41,239 bases of DNA from MGBC114844 sp910585855 (GCA_965646165.1 CBFFYP010000037.1:1-41239), one strand, 5' to 3'; positions 18,416 to 28,322 are shown, counted from the stretch's first letter. Notes: generated from the letters alone by a model not told the origin. A program made the numbers and translations.

Positions 18416-20608
18416 TTATTCATAAACATCAACCGCAAAAAGTGCTTCTCCTACCTTTATTTCTCCCTGTTTTAAAAGACGTATTTTTTGATTGTCCTCC
18501 AACTCCGTACATACAACCGGAGAAACAACAGAAGGTGCATGTTTCTTCAAATAATCCAAATTTAACTTCAGCATTGGATCCCCTTTTTTTACTTTTTGTC
18601 CGTTCTCAACAAGAACCTCAAATCCCTCTCCATTTAATTTCACCGTATCAATTCCTACATGAATCAAAAGACTGATTCCTGAATCTGTTAAAAATCCAAC
18701 GGCATGCTTTGTTTCAAATATAAAACATACTTCACCATCCTCTGGTGCTCGAACAATTTCATCTATCGGTTCTACAACAGCTCCATCTCCCATCATACGA
18801 CCGGCAAATGCCTCATCTGGAGCAGTAGATAAATCCGCTGCTATCCCCTGTATCGGACTGGAAATCACTATCGTTTTTACTACTTTTTGCTGCTTTTTCA
18901 CTTCTTCTGCATTTTGCTCTTTTACTGTACTCTGTTCTTTTGCCGTTGTTTCTTTTTCGTCTAAAAGTACTTCTTCCTCCGGTGCTTTTACCAGATAATC
19001 TTCCAGATTTGATTTAATTACAGTAACATGCGGTCCATAGATTACCTGTACTCCATTTCCCTTATGCACCACTCCAGAAGCTCCGGTAAATTTCAGCAAT
19101 GCATCATCTACCAACTCTGCACGATAAACCGTACACCGAAGTCTAGTAGCACAACAATCTACATCACTGATATTTTTCTTTCCACCAAGCCCTTTTGTAA
19201 TCGTTGCACTAACTGGATCTTCTTTTTCTCCCTTGCTGCTTCCAGCTTTATCTCCTTCCTTTCGTGCATTTACATCCGCTCTGGTATATAATTTTGTTTC
19301 TATGTCATCATCTTCTCGTCCGGGTGTTTTAAAGTCAAATTTCATAATTAAAAACCGAAAAACCAAATAATACAAGAAAAAATAAACAATTCCAACCGGA
19401 ATTACCATCATCCAACTAGTCTTTTCATTCCCCTGTAAAATTCCGAATAGAAAATAGTCCAAAAGTCCGCCGGAAAATGTCAGTCCCACCGCAATATTTA
19501 ATATATGAGCAAGCATATAAGCCGAACCTGCCAACACTACCTGAACGGCAAATAAAGCAGGTGCAACAAATAAAAAGGAAAATTCAAGCGGTTCTGTAAT
19601 ACCTGTCATCATACACGCCAATGCTGCCGACAACAGCAAGCCACCTGCTGCCTTTTTCTTCTCTGGTTTTGCACAATGATACATAGCAAGCGCTGCACCC
19701 GGCAAACCAAAAATCATAAAAATAAATTCACCGGAAAAATATCTGGTTGCATCTGCACTAAAATGTGCTACATTTGCCGAATCAGCAAGCTGTGCAAAGA
19801 AAATATTTTGTCCTCCCTGTACCATCTGTCCGGCTACTTCCATTGTACCACCCACTGCAGTCTGCCAAAATGGCATATAAAAAACATGATGCAGACCAAA
19901 CGGAATCAATGCTCTTTTAATCAAACCAAAAACTAAAGTTTCGATATATCCGCTCCCTGTCACCAATCCGCCTAATGCATAAATACCGCTTTGTACAATC
20001 GGCCAAACAAAATAAAGTCCAATTCCTACAAACATATAAACTACAGTCGAAATAATTGGTACGAATCGAGTCCCTCCAAAGAAAGATAATGCATTTGGCA
20101 GAACAATCTTATAAAATCGATTATGCAGTGCTGCTACACCTAATCCTACAATAATTCCTCCAAATACTCCCATCTGTAAAGTCGAAATACCACAAGTAGA
20201 AGCCACTGTTCCCTCTAATACGTCTGATGCAATCTCTCCGTTTTCCAATATTTTACCAGTAATCACCAGCATAGCATTAATTGCCGTATTCATTACAAAA
20301 TAAGAAATTACTGCCGAAAGTGCTGCTACTTCCTTCTCTTTCTTTGCCATACCAATTGCTACTCCTACAGCAAAAATCAAAGGCAAATTGTCAAATACTG
20401 CACTTCCCACCTTGTTCATAATTACAAGCAATGCATGAAGCAACGTTCCGTTTCCCAATATCTTACTCAATCCATAGGTAGCAATCGTTGTTTCATTTGT
20501 AAATGAACTTCCAATTCCCAGCAAAAGACCTGCAACCGGAAGAATTGCTATTGGCAGCATAAAGCTTCGTCCCACACGCTGTAACACACCAAAAATTTTG
20601 TCTTTCAT
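18416..20608 (-). CDS. ptsG: Glucose-family PTS permease, fused EIICBA
   Basis: A 730-aa fused sugar transporter. EIIC (about 1-430) has many membrane helices and the substrate loop TEPLEFSFLF near 338-347. EIIB (about 460-540) has the phospho-cysteine in CATRLR (Cys486). EIIA (about 580-725) has the phospho-histidine in LLIHVGIDTVKL (His650) and its partner in ETKHAVGF (His635). All three phosphorelay sites are present. The domain order and sequence fit the Glc/GlcNAc family; glucose is the best guess, with N-acetylglucosamine possible. A charged linker of about 35 residues joins B and A. The leader has an antiterminator switch. Confidence 0.92.
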   Translation of the reverse strand: MKDKIFGVLQRVGRSFMLPIAILPVAGLLLGIGSSFTNETTIATYGLSKILGNGTLLHALLVIMNKVGSAVFDNLPLIFAVGVAIGMAKKEKEVAALSAVISYFVMNTAINAMLVITGKILENGEIASDVLEGTVASTCGISTLQMGVFGGIIVGLGVAALHNRFYKIVLPNALSFFGGTRFVPIISTVVYMFVGIGLYFVWPIVQSGIYALGGLVTGSGYIETLVFGLIKRALIPFGLHHVFYMPFWQTAVGGTMEVAGQMVQGGQNIFFAQLADSANVAHFSADATRYFSGEFIFMIFGLPGAALAMYHCAKPEKKKAAGGLLLSAALACMMTGITEPLEFSFLFVAPALFAVQVVLAGSAYMLAHILNIAVGLTFSGGLLDYFLFGILQGNEKTSWMMVIPVGIVYFFLYYLVFRFLIMKFDFKTPGREDDDIETKLYTRADVNARKEGDKAGSSKGEKEDPVSATITKGLGGKKNISDVDCCATRLRCTVYRAELVDDALLKFTGASGVVHKGNGVQVIYGPHVTVIKSNLEDYLVKAPEEEVLLDEKETTAKEQSTVKEQNAEEVKKQQKVVKTIVISSPIQGIAADLSTAPDEAFAGRMMGDGAVVEPIDEIVRAPEDGEVCFIFETKHAVGFLTDSGISLLIHVGIDTVKLNGEGFEVLVENGQKVKKGDPMLKLNLDYLKKHAPSVVSPVVCTELEDNQKIRLLKQGEIKVGEALFAVDVYE

Positions 20609-20696
20609 TTTTCTTTCACTCCTTTACTATTTTATTATTTTTAGCTGGACGAATATATATACTGCACACTGACTTGTAAATTTTTCCCATCAAAAA

Positions 20697-20766
20697 AGGA
20701 AGCACTAATACACATAAACATCCAACATGCTATGTATAGTTCATGCCTCCTAATGAGTAACATACT
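20697..20766 (-). promoter_or_regulatory. Antiterminator target overlapping a terminator in the PTS leader
   Basis: On the minus strand, TGTTACT followed by AGGAGGCATGAAC (about 20738-20766) resembles the RAT element bound by LicT/GlcT proteins. Its 3' half is also the 5' arm of a terminator (20697-20751) whose 3' arm ends GTGCTTCC and runs into TTTTTT. The two folds exclude each other, as in known PRD antitermination. Confidence 0.75.
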
Positions 20767-20778
20767 ATAACTATATTT

Positions 20779-20807
20779 AAAGTAACATTTCATGCTCTTT
20801 TTGTCAA
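20779..20807 (-). promoter_or_regulatory. Promoter of the PTS gene
   Basis: On the minus strand, TTGACA (20802-20807), a 17-nt spacer and TACTTT (20779-20784). Transcription would start a few bases before the antiterminator target. The -35 lies just past the chemoreceptor's stop codon. Confidence 0.7.
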
Positions 20808-20822
20808 GCACTTTTTATCTTG

Positions 20823-22526
20823 CTAAATTTGAAATATATGGATACTTTCCTTCATTTCTGTCGACAATTTTCCCAAATCATTTGTCTTATTAGAAATAGT
20901 TCGAAGCTCCCCATAAATATTTTGAATCATTCCCATCACTGTTTCAATACTGGCTGCATTTTCCTCTGAAATCGCTGCAGAATTTTGCACAGCAGCTACC
21001 ATATCCGTCCGCACTTCTTCAAGTTTCTCTGTTTTTCCCATTACAATATCCATATAATTTGAAGATTCTACGATCTTATCCCTTACATCTGCAAACACTT
21101 GTTCTGTTTTTTGAATACTATTTTCCTGTTTTTGAATTACAGTATGTACCTCTTCCATACATTGTATCGTATTATCTGAATCTATAATTAAATGCTCTAC
21201 CATATCTTTAATATCCTTTACTGCTCCGTTTACCTGCTGTGACAGTTTCTGAATCTGTGATGCTACTACAGCAAATCCTCTGCCTTGTTCTCCGGCCCTT
21301 GCCGATTCAATTGAAGCATTTAAAGAAAGTAAATTAGTCTGAGATGCAATCGCTGCAATCATCTCCGTTGCACTGCCAATTCGATCCACCGACTGCTTTG
21401 TCTGTCTTGTCTGCTGTTCTAAATAATTAATCGATTCTTTTACCATTCCCATATCTCTATCCAATGCAATCAGTTCTAACATTGTCTGTTCTGATACCTT
21501 TCCAATTTGATCCGATATATGATACATTTTCTTAATCTCTGTATGATTGCTGCCAATCACCTCACCCATAGATGTCACACCATCGCTTGCTATATTGGCA
21601 TCCTCTGCCTGATTAGAACAGCTTCCTGCCATATCTTTTGCAGACTGTTCCATCTCCTGCATAACAGTTACAATATGATTTGACAAAGTATTTAGCTCAA
21701 CAGATGATAAATCTAACTGATGACTTTTTCCCTGCAGCATCTCTACAATTACTTGAAGCTGACGCCGCAGTTCAAAAATTTCCCTTCCCAAAAGCCCAAT
21801 TTCATCTGAACGCTTTAAAAGCCCGGAATCTACTTCAAACTTTAAATTTCCTTTTGATATTTTACGTAAAAACTCCATACTCTGTTCTAAAGCACTTACA
21901 ATCCTGCTAACCAGTTGAATTACCAAAATACTAACAATAATAAGAACAACTGTAATAATCAAAAACATCTGTATACGAATTTCATTGATTACTTTCGATA
22001 CGCCTTCATGCGGTGTTCCCAAAAATACCATTCCTACTACTTCTTTTGTACCCTCCTGATAAAATGGTACATAACATACGATATATTTCTTTCCTAAAAT
22101 TTCTATATCCCGATCCAGATAATTTTCCCCTTCCCACAATACCTTCTGAATCACTTGCTCAGATGCTCTTGTTCCTATCTGACGCTCGCCTGCCTTATTT
22201 TCAATCGAAGTTAAAATACGAGTATCTCCCCAAAAAATCGTAATATCCATACCTGTATTATTTTTAATATGATCCACAATTCCAACAGCTTCTGTAATAT
22301 TTAGCGAACTTCCCTTCCATAAATCTCCGTTTTCATCTATCTGATAAATTCCCGGATTTCCCACTTCAAAAATATCTCTTACTGCTACTGCCGTTGCCTG
22401 CATCCCATTGTATGCCATATCGTAAATCCCGTTTGCGGTTCGATCAGCCGCAAGAAGAAATATTCCAATTCCTAAAAGTAAAATCGGCAGCAGTACAATC
22501 ATCATAATCTTTGTCCGCAACTTCAT
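20823..22526 (-). CDS. Methyl-accepting chemotaxis protein with single-Cache-type sensor
   Basis: A 567-aa chemoreceptor. Membrane helices at about 7-27 and 187-208 bracket an extracellular domain of about 160 residues that looks like a single Cache (sCache_3-like) sensor: ITIFWGDTRILTSI, then GKKYIVCYVPFY. A HAMP region follows (about 210-265), then the signalling domain with AAIASQTNLLSLNASIESARAGEQGRGFAVVA-type tip, quoted here only in part as SQTNLLSLNASIESARAG. I chose ATG 22526, since GAGAGGTGA lies upstream; the longer frame opens with TTG at 22544. The ligand is unknown. It fits a motile cell, as the flagellin does. Confidence 0.92.
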   Translation of the reverse strand: MKLRTKIMMIVLLPILLLGIGIFLLAADRTANGIYDMAYNGMQATAVAVRDIFEVGNPGIYQIDENGDLWKGSSLNITEAVGIVDHIKNNTGMDITIFWGDTRILTSIENKAGERQIGTRASEQVIQKVLWEGENYLDRDIEILGKKYIVCYVPFYQEGTKEVVGMVFLGTPHEGVSKVINEIRIQMFLIITVVLIIVSILVIQLVSRIVSALEQSMEFLRKISKGNLKFEVDSGLLKRSDEIGLLGREIFELRRQLQVIVEMLQGKSHQLDLSSVELNTLSNHIVTVMQEMEQSAKDMAGSCSNQAEDANIASDGVTSMGEVIGSNHTEIKKMYHISDQIGKVSEQTMLELIALDRDMGMVKESINYLEQQTRQTKQSVDRIGSATEMIAAIASQTNLLSLNASIESARAGEQGRGFAVVASQIQKLSQQVNGAVKDIKDMVEHLIIDSDNTIQCMEEVHTVIQKQENSIQKTEQVFADVRDKIVESSNYMDIVMGKTEKLEEVRTDMVAAVQNSAAISEENAASIETVMGMIQNIYGELRTISNKTNDLGKLSTEMKESIHIFQI

Positions 22527-22564
22527 AATCAGTTCACCTCTCAAATTTCTTCCTAATTTTCTCT

Positions 22565-22644
22565 AAAAAACCAGCCAGAATCAAGAAGGAGAACTGGTGT
22601 GCAACATAATCTGGAGATATCTGTTCCTTGATTCTGGCTTTTGG
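22565..22644 (-). terminator. Hairpin with U-tract just ahead of the chemoreceptor gene
   Basis: GCCAGAATCAAG (22574-22585) pairs exactly with CTTGATTCTGGC (22627-22638). On the minus strand the stem is followed by TGGTTTTTT. It lies under 45 nt from the chemoreceptor start, so it could be an attenuator rather than the end of the kinase operon, which has its own terminator. Confidence 0.6.
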
Positions 22645-22689
22645 TTTGGCAAAACTGTAAAAAATAATGATTCTGCCATAAAAAAGTTA

Positions 22690-22724
22690 TGCCGCTGTTA
22701 TTATATCAAATAATAGCAGCGGCA
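22690..22724 (-). terminator. Terminator of the two-component operon
   Basis: Arms TGCCGCTGTTATTA (22690-22703) and TAATAGCAGCGGCA (22711-22724), with a TTTTTT run following on the minus strand. A strong intrinsic terminator. Confidence 0.88.
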
Positions 22725-22774
22725 TATATACCCTATTCTTCACATAACCTATCTGATTTTTCGCACTTCTTTTT

Positions 22775-24076
22775 TTAATTCCTGTTTTTTCCAAATGAAA
22801 TCAAAATTCTAACAATAAATTCTCTTTCTTCCATATAGCAGTCAAATTCTGCCTGATATTTTTTTACAAATTCTTGTACACTAATCATGCCAAATCCATG
22901 ATCTGTTCCCTGTTTTGAAATAGGAAGCCCAGAATTCTTTGAAAATTTTACCTCTTCATTACATAAATTTTTTACTTCCAGCATCAAATATTCATTGGTT
23001 CTATTTTTTATCATAAACTTTACGATTCGTTCTTCTTCCTTTAATTTCTGCACTGCATTTATTGCATTTTCTATTAAATTGGCTACTAACATTGCCAATT
23101 CATAGTCATTAACTTCCTGCTGCTTGGGTACGGTACTTTTTATCTGAAGTACAATTCCCATACTTTTTGCTTTTCTTTCCATACTGCTTAAAACACTATT
23201 TATAATAACATTCTCACAATAAATAACGATTCTTTCTTTATTTAACCGTTCTATATCTTTATATAAAATCTCTTCTGCCTCTTTATATCTTTGATTTTGG
23301 ATCAATTCAATTAAAAGATTATTCTTATGCCTCATATCATGCCATATAATCTGAAACTCTTTTCTTGCTGCTTCTATATTTTCAGATTGTACCTCAATTC
23401 CCTTTATATAAGCTTGTGATATAAGATGCTTCCAGAGCAGCCATTTTTCTTCCATCCTGCCATAGACATATTTTAAAACTAAAGCATACAGCAATACAAC
23501 TGTCAGTATAAGGGATATCGCAGCAAAAAGACTTTCTTTGCGCTGTTCAAATGGTACAGGAAAATATAAAAGCAAATAAAATGTAACATAACTCATACAG
23601 GGAACTAAACAAAGCCACCATGAAATTTCTTTGCTGATTACAGTTCTACAGATTTCACGTATAGTAGAAACCATCCATAATAAAAACAATATATTCGTTA
23701 TGGTACAAGTAGCCATAGCAAGCTGTATATCTTCAAGAAATACTAAAACAACACAAGATAAAATATTTCCTCCTAAAACAAAGTTAGAAGAACTTAAACC
23801 AATAAAAAAAGTGTAGCTGTCTTTCTTTTCAGCAAGTAAAAGAGCTGTTCCCTGAATAACCACAATCTGAAAAGCACTAAATACCAATTTAATCCAAGCT
23901 ATATAAAATACATATTTTATACGAACTATCTCACTTAAAATCATTATAATTATAGAAATACTACAAATTAAAATTGATTTTTTATAAGAATATTTTAATA
24001 AAAGAAACAATAAAAAATATGCTATCATAAAAACACAAGAATTTATCACAAGCCAAATATGAAATATCTCCATCAT
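22775..24076 (-). CDS. GHKL-domain sensor histidine kinase (AgrC/HPK10 type)
   Basis: A 433-aa membrane kinase. Six or seven helices fill residues 1 to about 205. The phospho-acceptor region reads IIWHDMRHKNNLLIEL near 245-260. The GHKL ATPase part has the N-box LVANLIENAINAVQ and the G-box GTDHGFGMISVQEF. It follows its response regulator by 51 nt. Members usually sense peptides or other small extracellular signals; no agrB/agrD-like genes are nearby. The cognate signal is unknown. Confidence 0.9.
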   Translation of the reverse strand: MMEIFHIWLVINSCVFMIAYFLLFLLLKYSYKKSILICSISIIIMILSEIVRIKYVFYIAWIKLVFSAFQIVVIQGTALLLAEKKDSYTFFIGLSSSNFVLGGNILSCVVLVFLEDIQLAMATCTITNILFLLWMVSTIREICRTVISKEISWWLCLVPCMSYVTFYLLLYFPVPFEQRKESLFAAISLILTVVLLYALVLKYVYGRMEEKWLLWKHLISQAYIKGIEVQSENIEAARKEFQIIWHDMRHKNNLLIELIQNQRYKEAEEILYKDIERLNKERIVIYCENVIINSVLSSMERKAKSMGIVLQIKSTVPKQQEVNDYELAMLVANLIENAINAVQKLKEEERIVKFMIKNRTNEYLMLEVKNLCNEEVKFSKNSGLPISKQGTDHGFGMISVQEFVKKYQAEFDCYMEEREFIVRILISFGKNRN

Positions 24077-24127
24077 TTAAACCATCCAAATCCCTTCTCG
24101 TTTATTACCACAATTCATCTTTCGTTT

Positions 24128-24856
24128 TTAATACTCTTTTGCTATATACTTTAAATAAGCCCTCTTCACTTCAGTCTGTCTGCTTCTGCTAATCGGAATC
24201 AGCCTCTTTGATTTCATAACAACCTGACTTTGACTATACAGTTCAATATAGTGAAAGTTTACAATAAAAGACTTATGTACTTGTATAAAATCTCCACTTT
24301 TCAATAATTCTGCCATATCATGTTCAAATGATCTACGCAAAAAACGACTGATTACCTGCTCTCCATCTGCAACTGAAATATGTAAAGTTCTGGATACATT
24401 TTCTATATACTCAATCTCTTCATACAAAAGCTTTCTATTCCCATCTGCTGTATTTACATACAAAATCTTTTGTTTTTGTACTGCATATTCTACAGCAAAG
24501 TCCATGGCTTCATAAAACTCATTCTGTTTTATTGGTTTTAACAAATACCGTTGTGCAAATACCCCAAATGCTGAAAGCGCATAATCAGCAGAAGAAGTCA
24601 AATAAATAATAACAGCCCTTTCATTCTGTTCTCGAATCACTTTTCCAAGTGAAATTCCATCTATATCCGGCATCAATATATCCAACAGATAAATCTGATA
24701 ATCCTTTTTCTGTTCTAACTGTTCTTTTAATTCTTTTGCCCGATCAAATTTATTTATATACAAATCCACTGTCTTTTCCTTTGCATACCATACAATTTTT
24801 TTCTCCAGACAATCCAGCGTATTTTGATCGTCATCACATAATGCTATTTGTATCAT
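24128..24856 (-). CDS. LytTR-family response regulator
   Basis: A 242-aa DNA-binding regulator. The receiver domain has the acidic pair CDDD near residues 7-10, the phospho-Asp in LLDILMPDIDG near 58, and K near 107 in LLKPIKQ. The LytTR domain (about 140-240) includes YIENVSRTLHI and FIQVHKSFIVNF. I chose ATG 24856 since GGAGGAAGCA precedes it; the longer frame from 24880 has no site. It forms an operon with the kinase. Regulated genes are unknown. Confidence 0.92.
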   Translation of the reverse strand: MIQIALCDDDQNTLDCLEKKIVWYAKEKTVDLYINKFDRAKELKEQLEQKKDYQIYLLDILMPDIDGISLGKVIREQNERAVIIYLTSSADYALSAFGVFAQRYLLKPIKQNEFYEAMDFAVEYAVQKQKILYVNTADGNRKLLYEEIEYIENVSRTLHISVADGEQVISRFLRRSFEHDMAELLKSGDFIQVHKSFIVNFHYIELYSQSQVVMKSKRLIPISRSRQTEVKRAYLKYIAKEY

Positions 24857-25030
24857 TGCTTCCTCCATATCTGTATCCATTCTCAGTCATTTTATTGCAA
24901 AGTATACAAACCTGCCAAAACTTTTCTGACTATCTAAAAATAAGTATTCTTTTTAACTATTCTTTATTATATAACAAAACTATAAAAATGAATAGTTTTT
25001 TCCTTTGGGTTTTTTCGAGGGGGACGCCAT

Positions 25031-25105
25031 ATTCTGTCTATTTCTTAGCCTCAAAACAAAAAATAAATTATTATTAGCCAACCACATCTAGCGTCCGATA
25101 GGAGA
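25031..25105. repeat. Decayed repeat remnant related to R1
   Basis: The stretch TGTCTATTTCTTAGCCTCAA is like the sequence at 43-62 next to the R1 arm, and GCGTCCGATAGGAG is like the 461-470 edge of the insertion. The match is partial. No gene is seen between 24857 and 25242. Confidence 0.35.
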
Positions 25106-25142
25106 AAAACCTACATAGCCAAAACTCAATAAAAACTCTAAA

Positions 25143-25168
25143 GGCGTGCTTCTAAAATGAAACACGCC
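25143..25168 (-). terminator. Terminator of the xylulokinase gene
   Basis: Arms GGCGTG and CACGCC around a TTC/GAA-extended stem. The minus strand continues as TTTAGAGTTTTTATT. Confidence 0.7.
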
Positions 25169-25242
25169 AAATAAAAACAATACATTAATTCGTTCAATTT
25201 TATTCAATTTAATCAAATCATCCCACTACCTGCTATCTATTC

Positions 25243-26766
25243 CTAAATTTCCTGCAATGCCTTATACTGATTTTTTAATGCCGGATAGAGTTCCTGATAT
25301 ACCTTGTGATAAGCAGCATATTTTTCTGTATGCTCTGAAATTGGTGTACATTCTTTATCAATTTTTAATACTTTATCACAAGCTGCCTGTACACTTTCAT
25401 AAATTCCAGTTCCAACTCCGGCAAGAATCGCTACTCCTAATGCTGGCCCTTCCTTTGCTGTCACTGTCTTAACTTTACAGTTATACATATCCGCCAGCAT
25501 CTGACGCCAGATAGGACTTCTTCCACCCCCACCGCAAGCCATCATTTCATCTACTTCCACTCCCATTTCTTTTAAAATGTCATTACAATCTTTTAATGAA
25601 TAAGAAACTCCTTCCATTACTGCCCGAAGCATATCTTTTCTGGTATGAATTGCGGAAAGACCAAAAAATACACCACGGCAGTCCGGATCTAAATGAGGTG
25701 TTCTCTCCCCCATCAAATACGGAAGATAGATCAAACGATTGCTTCCTACAGGAATTTCTGCTACATCTTCATTGATATACTCATAGGCATCTTTTCCTTC
25801 TAATTTTGCCCGATTTATATAATCCTGACAAAAATTATCCCGAAACCACTTTAAGGAAAGTCCTGCACCCTGTGTCACTCCCATTACATGCCATGCTCCG
25901 GGAACGGCACAGCAAAAAGTATGTACTCGTCCCTTTTTATCAATCGTTACTTTATCACTATGTGCAAATACCACACCACTTGTTCCTATCGTAGTAAATG
26001 CCCGTCCTTCTCTTACAATTCCAGTTCCCACTGCTGCTGCTGCATTATCCCCTGCACCACCTACCACTGCCGTATGAACCGACAATCCAGTCTTTTCCGC
26101 AATTTCCGGCAAAATCGTTCCCGTTACTTCCACCGATTCATATACTTTTGCCAATAAATTTTTATCAATCTCCAACTTTTCCAATACTTCATCTGACCAA
26201 CAGCGATTCGGCACATCCAATAACTGCATACCAGAAGCATCCGATACCTCAGTTGCAAACTCCCCTGTCAATATATAACGCACATAATCCTTTGGAAGTA
26301 AGATATGTCTGCACTTTGCATAATTTTCCGGCTCATGATTTCTTACCCAGAGAATCTTAGAAGCGGTAAATCCTGTAAGAGCCGGATTCGCAGTAATTTC
26401 AATTAAACGTTCTCTTCCAATCTTTTCTGTTATTTCTTCACATTCCTTTGCTGTTCTTTGATCACACCAAATAATAGACGGACGAATTACTTTCCCTGCT
26501 TCATCCAACATAACCAATCCATGCATCTGTCCCGAAATACCAAGCCCTTTAATCTCTTCCTTATCTACCCCAGATTCCTTTACCACTTTTGTAATAGTAG
26601 TAAGTGCAGCATCCCGCCAATCTTCCGGTCTTTGCTCTGCCCATCCATTCTGCGGCTGATACATCGGATATTCCTGCGAAGCCGATGCCACAATACCTCC
26701 CTCTTCATCAAACAATACTGTCTTCGTAGCACTTGTTCCTAAATCAATCCCGATTAAATATCTCAT
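25243..26766 (-). CDS. xylB: Xylulokinase-like FGGY carbohydrate kinase
   Basis: A 507-aa cytoplasmic sugar kinase. The FGGY fold has the N-terminal ATP loop GIDLGTSATKTVLFD and the xylulokinase marker GISGQMHGLVMLD near 77-89. The C-terminal half has GGAGDNAAAAVGTG and the ATP-binding ACGGGGRSPIWRQML. AAAAGGAGAG precedes the ATG. D-xylulose is the expected substrate. Here it sits with an isomerase of the fucose/arabinose type rather than xylose isomerase, so another ketopentose is possible. Confidence 0.92.
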   Translation of the reverse strand: MRYLIGIDLGTSATKTVLFDEEGGIVASASQEYPMYQPQNGWAEQRPEDWRDAALTTITKVVKESGVDKEEIKGLGISGQMHGLVMLDEAGKVIRPSIIWCDQRTAKECEEITEKIGRERLIEITANPALTGFTASKILWVRNHEPENYAKCRHILLPKDYVRYILTGEFATEVSDASGMQLLDVPNRCWSDEVLEKLEIDKNLLAKVYESVEVTGTILPEIAEKTGLSVHTAVVGGAGDNAAAAVGTGIVREGRAFTTIGTSGVVFAHSDKVTIDKKGRVHTFCCAVPGAWHVMGVTQGAGLSLKWFRDNFCQDYINRAKLEGKDAYEYINEDVAEIPVGSNRLIYLPYLMGERTPHLDPDCRGVFFGLSAIHTRKDMLRAVMEGVSYSLKDCNDILKEMGVEVDEMMACGGGGRSPIWRQMLADMYNCKVKTVTAKEGPALGVAILAGVGTGIYESVQAACDKVLKIDKECTPISEHTEKYAAYHKVYQELYPALKNQYKALQEI

Positions 26767-26856
26767 ATTCTTTTTCTCTCCTTTTAAAAAAACATTTTAT
26801 CACCACTACAACAACCACTTTACAATTTATTATAATTTTTTCGCCTGAAGTACACA

Positions 26857-26997
26857 GCCGAAAGTCAAATGGGGTTCTATGCAGGGTCATCATTTCCCGT
26901 CGGCACTTAGGCACGGTCTTTTCGTGCCTTATGTGTCCGCTACGAAGAAATGCTAAGCGCAAGCGGGCTCGGAATAGAGCCCCATTTGGCTTTCGGC
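26857..26997. repeat. Structured repeat R2, copy 1
   Basis: Outer arms 26857-26880 and 26974-26997 form a stem of about 24 bp. Inside are a stem from CATTTC with GAAATG and a hairpin GGCACG/CGTGCC. The inner sequences TCGGCACTTA, CCTTATGTGTCCGCTA and CTAAGCGCAAGCG recur in copy 2 (38838-38992), but the outer arms differ in sequence while staying complementary. It fills the gap between lacI-type gene and xylB and may act as a terminator or be its own RNA. Confidence 0.7.
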
Positions 26998-27045
26998 GTC
27001 CTCTTAGCCATTATCTCATATATTTTTCGAACAACTTTTATAGTA

Positions 27046-28068
27046 TTATGGCAAATTTTCTGGAATTAAAATATCATTTGGCATAATATATTCACATTGC
27101 GGCTTTTTATCCTTTACCAAATACTCCATAGCAGTAAAAATCGCCTGATACCCCTGCATCCAAGGCCGCTGGCAAATAATCGCTTTTATCAGTCCCTTTT
27201 TCATCCATTCTCTAGTTGTCTTTGTATCATCACTGGCAATAACAGCAATCTGTTCCACACGACAGCTATCAGATACCGCCTGACATACCCCCGCTGCACC
27301 GGCAGCAGCAATATAAATTGCAGAAATCTCTTTCTGTTGTTCTAATACTTTTTTTGTTTCCTGATACGCCTTGTTATCATCATCATTTGTTTCAATAATA
27401 TCCCTTATCAAAAGCCCCGGATATTTCTTTTTGCAAAGAGAACCAAATCCATGTACTCTTTGATTATGTCCTAACGACTTAATCGAACCTGTCGCAATTA
27501 AAATCTGTGCCTGTCCGCCCATAATCAGTCCCATCATTCCTGCTGCTGTTTCACCGCTTTTTATAAAATTTCCACCTACATAAAACAGCCGTTCACTTTC
27601 CTCTAAATCCGAGTTTAAAGTAGCAACCGCAATATTATTTTCTTTTAGTTCAGAGATTGCCTGCTGAATTCGTTCATCATTAATCGCATGAAGTACTAAA
27701 AACTGTACTTCTTCTTTCATCTCCTGAATCAATGCTATCTGACGTTCTATATCATATCCCTTCATATGCTTGATCAAAACACGGATTCCAAAATCTGCAA
27801 TTTCCTCTGCTGCCTGTAAAATCCCCTCTTCTACCTGAAAGAAAAATTCATTTCCTTCGGAAATAAGCAGTACACCGATTGTATAGTTTTTCTTTCGTGC
27901 AGCCAGAGCCTTTCCTGCTGTATTAGGGCGATAACCCATTTGCTTTGCTGTTTCACGTACTAAAAGGTCAATTTCAGGTTTTACTTTTCCACGATTATTT
28001 AGCACCCTATCAACAGTTCCTCTCGATACGTGGCACACTTCTGCAATCTGTTTCATTGTCACTGCCAT
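27046..28068 (-). CDS. LacI-family transcriptional regulator with sugar-binding domain
   Basis: A 340-aa DNA-binding repressor. The N-terminal helix-turn-helix (MKQIAEVCHVSRGTVDRVLNN) and hinge lead to a periplasmic-binding-protein-like sensor (about 60-340). AAAGGA lies upstream. It sits between the isomerase-like gene and xylB. The palindrome at 29863-29876 next to the isomerase promoter has the central CG of LacI-family operators and is its likely site. The inducer is unknown. Confidence 0.9.
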   Translation of the reverse strand: MAVTMKQIAEVCHVSRGTVDRVLNNRGKVKPEIDLLVRETAKQMGYRPNTAGKALAARKKNYTIGVLLISEGNEFFFQVEEGILQAAEEIADFGIRVLIKHMKGYDIERQIALIQEMKEEVQFLVLHAINDERIQQAISELKENNIAVATLNSDLEESERLFYVGGNFIKSGETAAGMMGLIMGGQAQILIATGSIKSLGHNQRVHGFGSLCKKKYPGLLIRDIIETNDDDNKAYQETKKVLEQQKEISAIYIAAAGAAGVCQAVSDSCRVEQIAVIASDDTKTTREWMKKGLIKAIICQRPWMQGYQAIFTAMEYLVKDKKPQCEYIMPNDILIPENLP

Positions 28069-28322
28069 ATTCCATATTCCTTTCTATCTTCTGTCAAAGA
28101 GTCTTTCCCACTGAAGTTTCTAATCAAACAGAGAAGATTTTCCCCTGCTCGTATACCGCCAATATGCCACATAGTAGCATATTTCCTTTGTATCAGCATA
28201 TACATAAAAAAGATACTTTCTGCTTCCCAAGAACAACTTTGCTTCTCTTCAGCAGAAAGCATCTTTCTGTTACTTATTAAAATTAAATTATTTTTATAGA
28301 AAAATATCCTTCTGTTTTATCA

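Noticed and set aside
22565..22724. c-di-GMP riboswitch before the chemoreceptor
   Set aside because: The conserved core sequences of known classes are absent.
28059..28262. 67-residue minus-strand frame just ahead of the LacI-type gene, overlapping its start
   Set aside because: Only a weak ribosome site, no known motif, and odd composition; it may be a leader peptide but I cannot support it.
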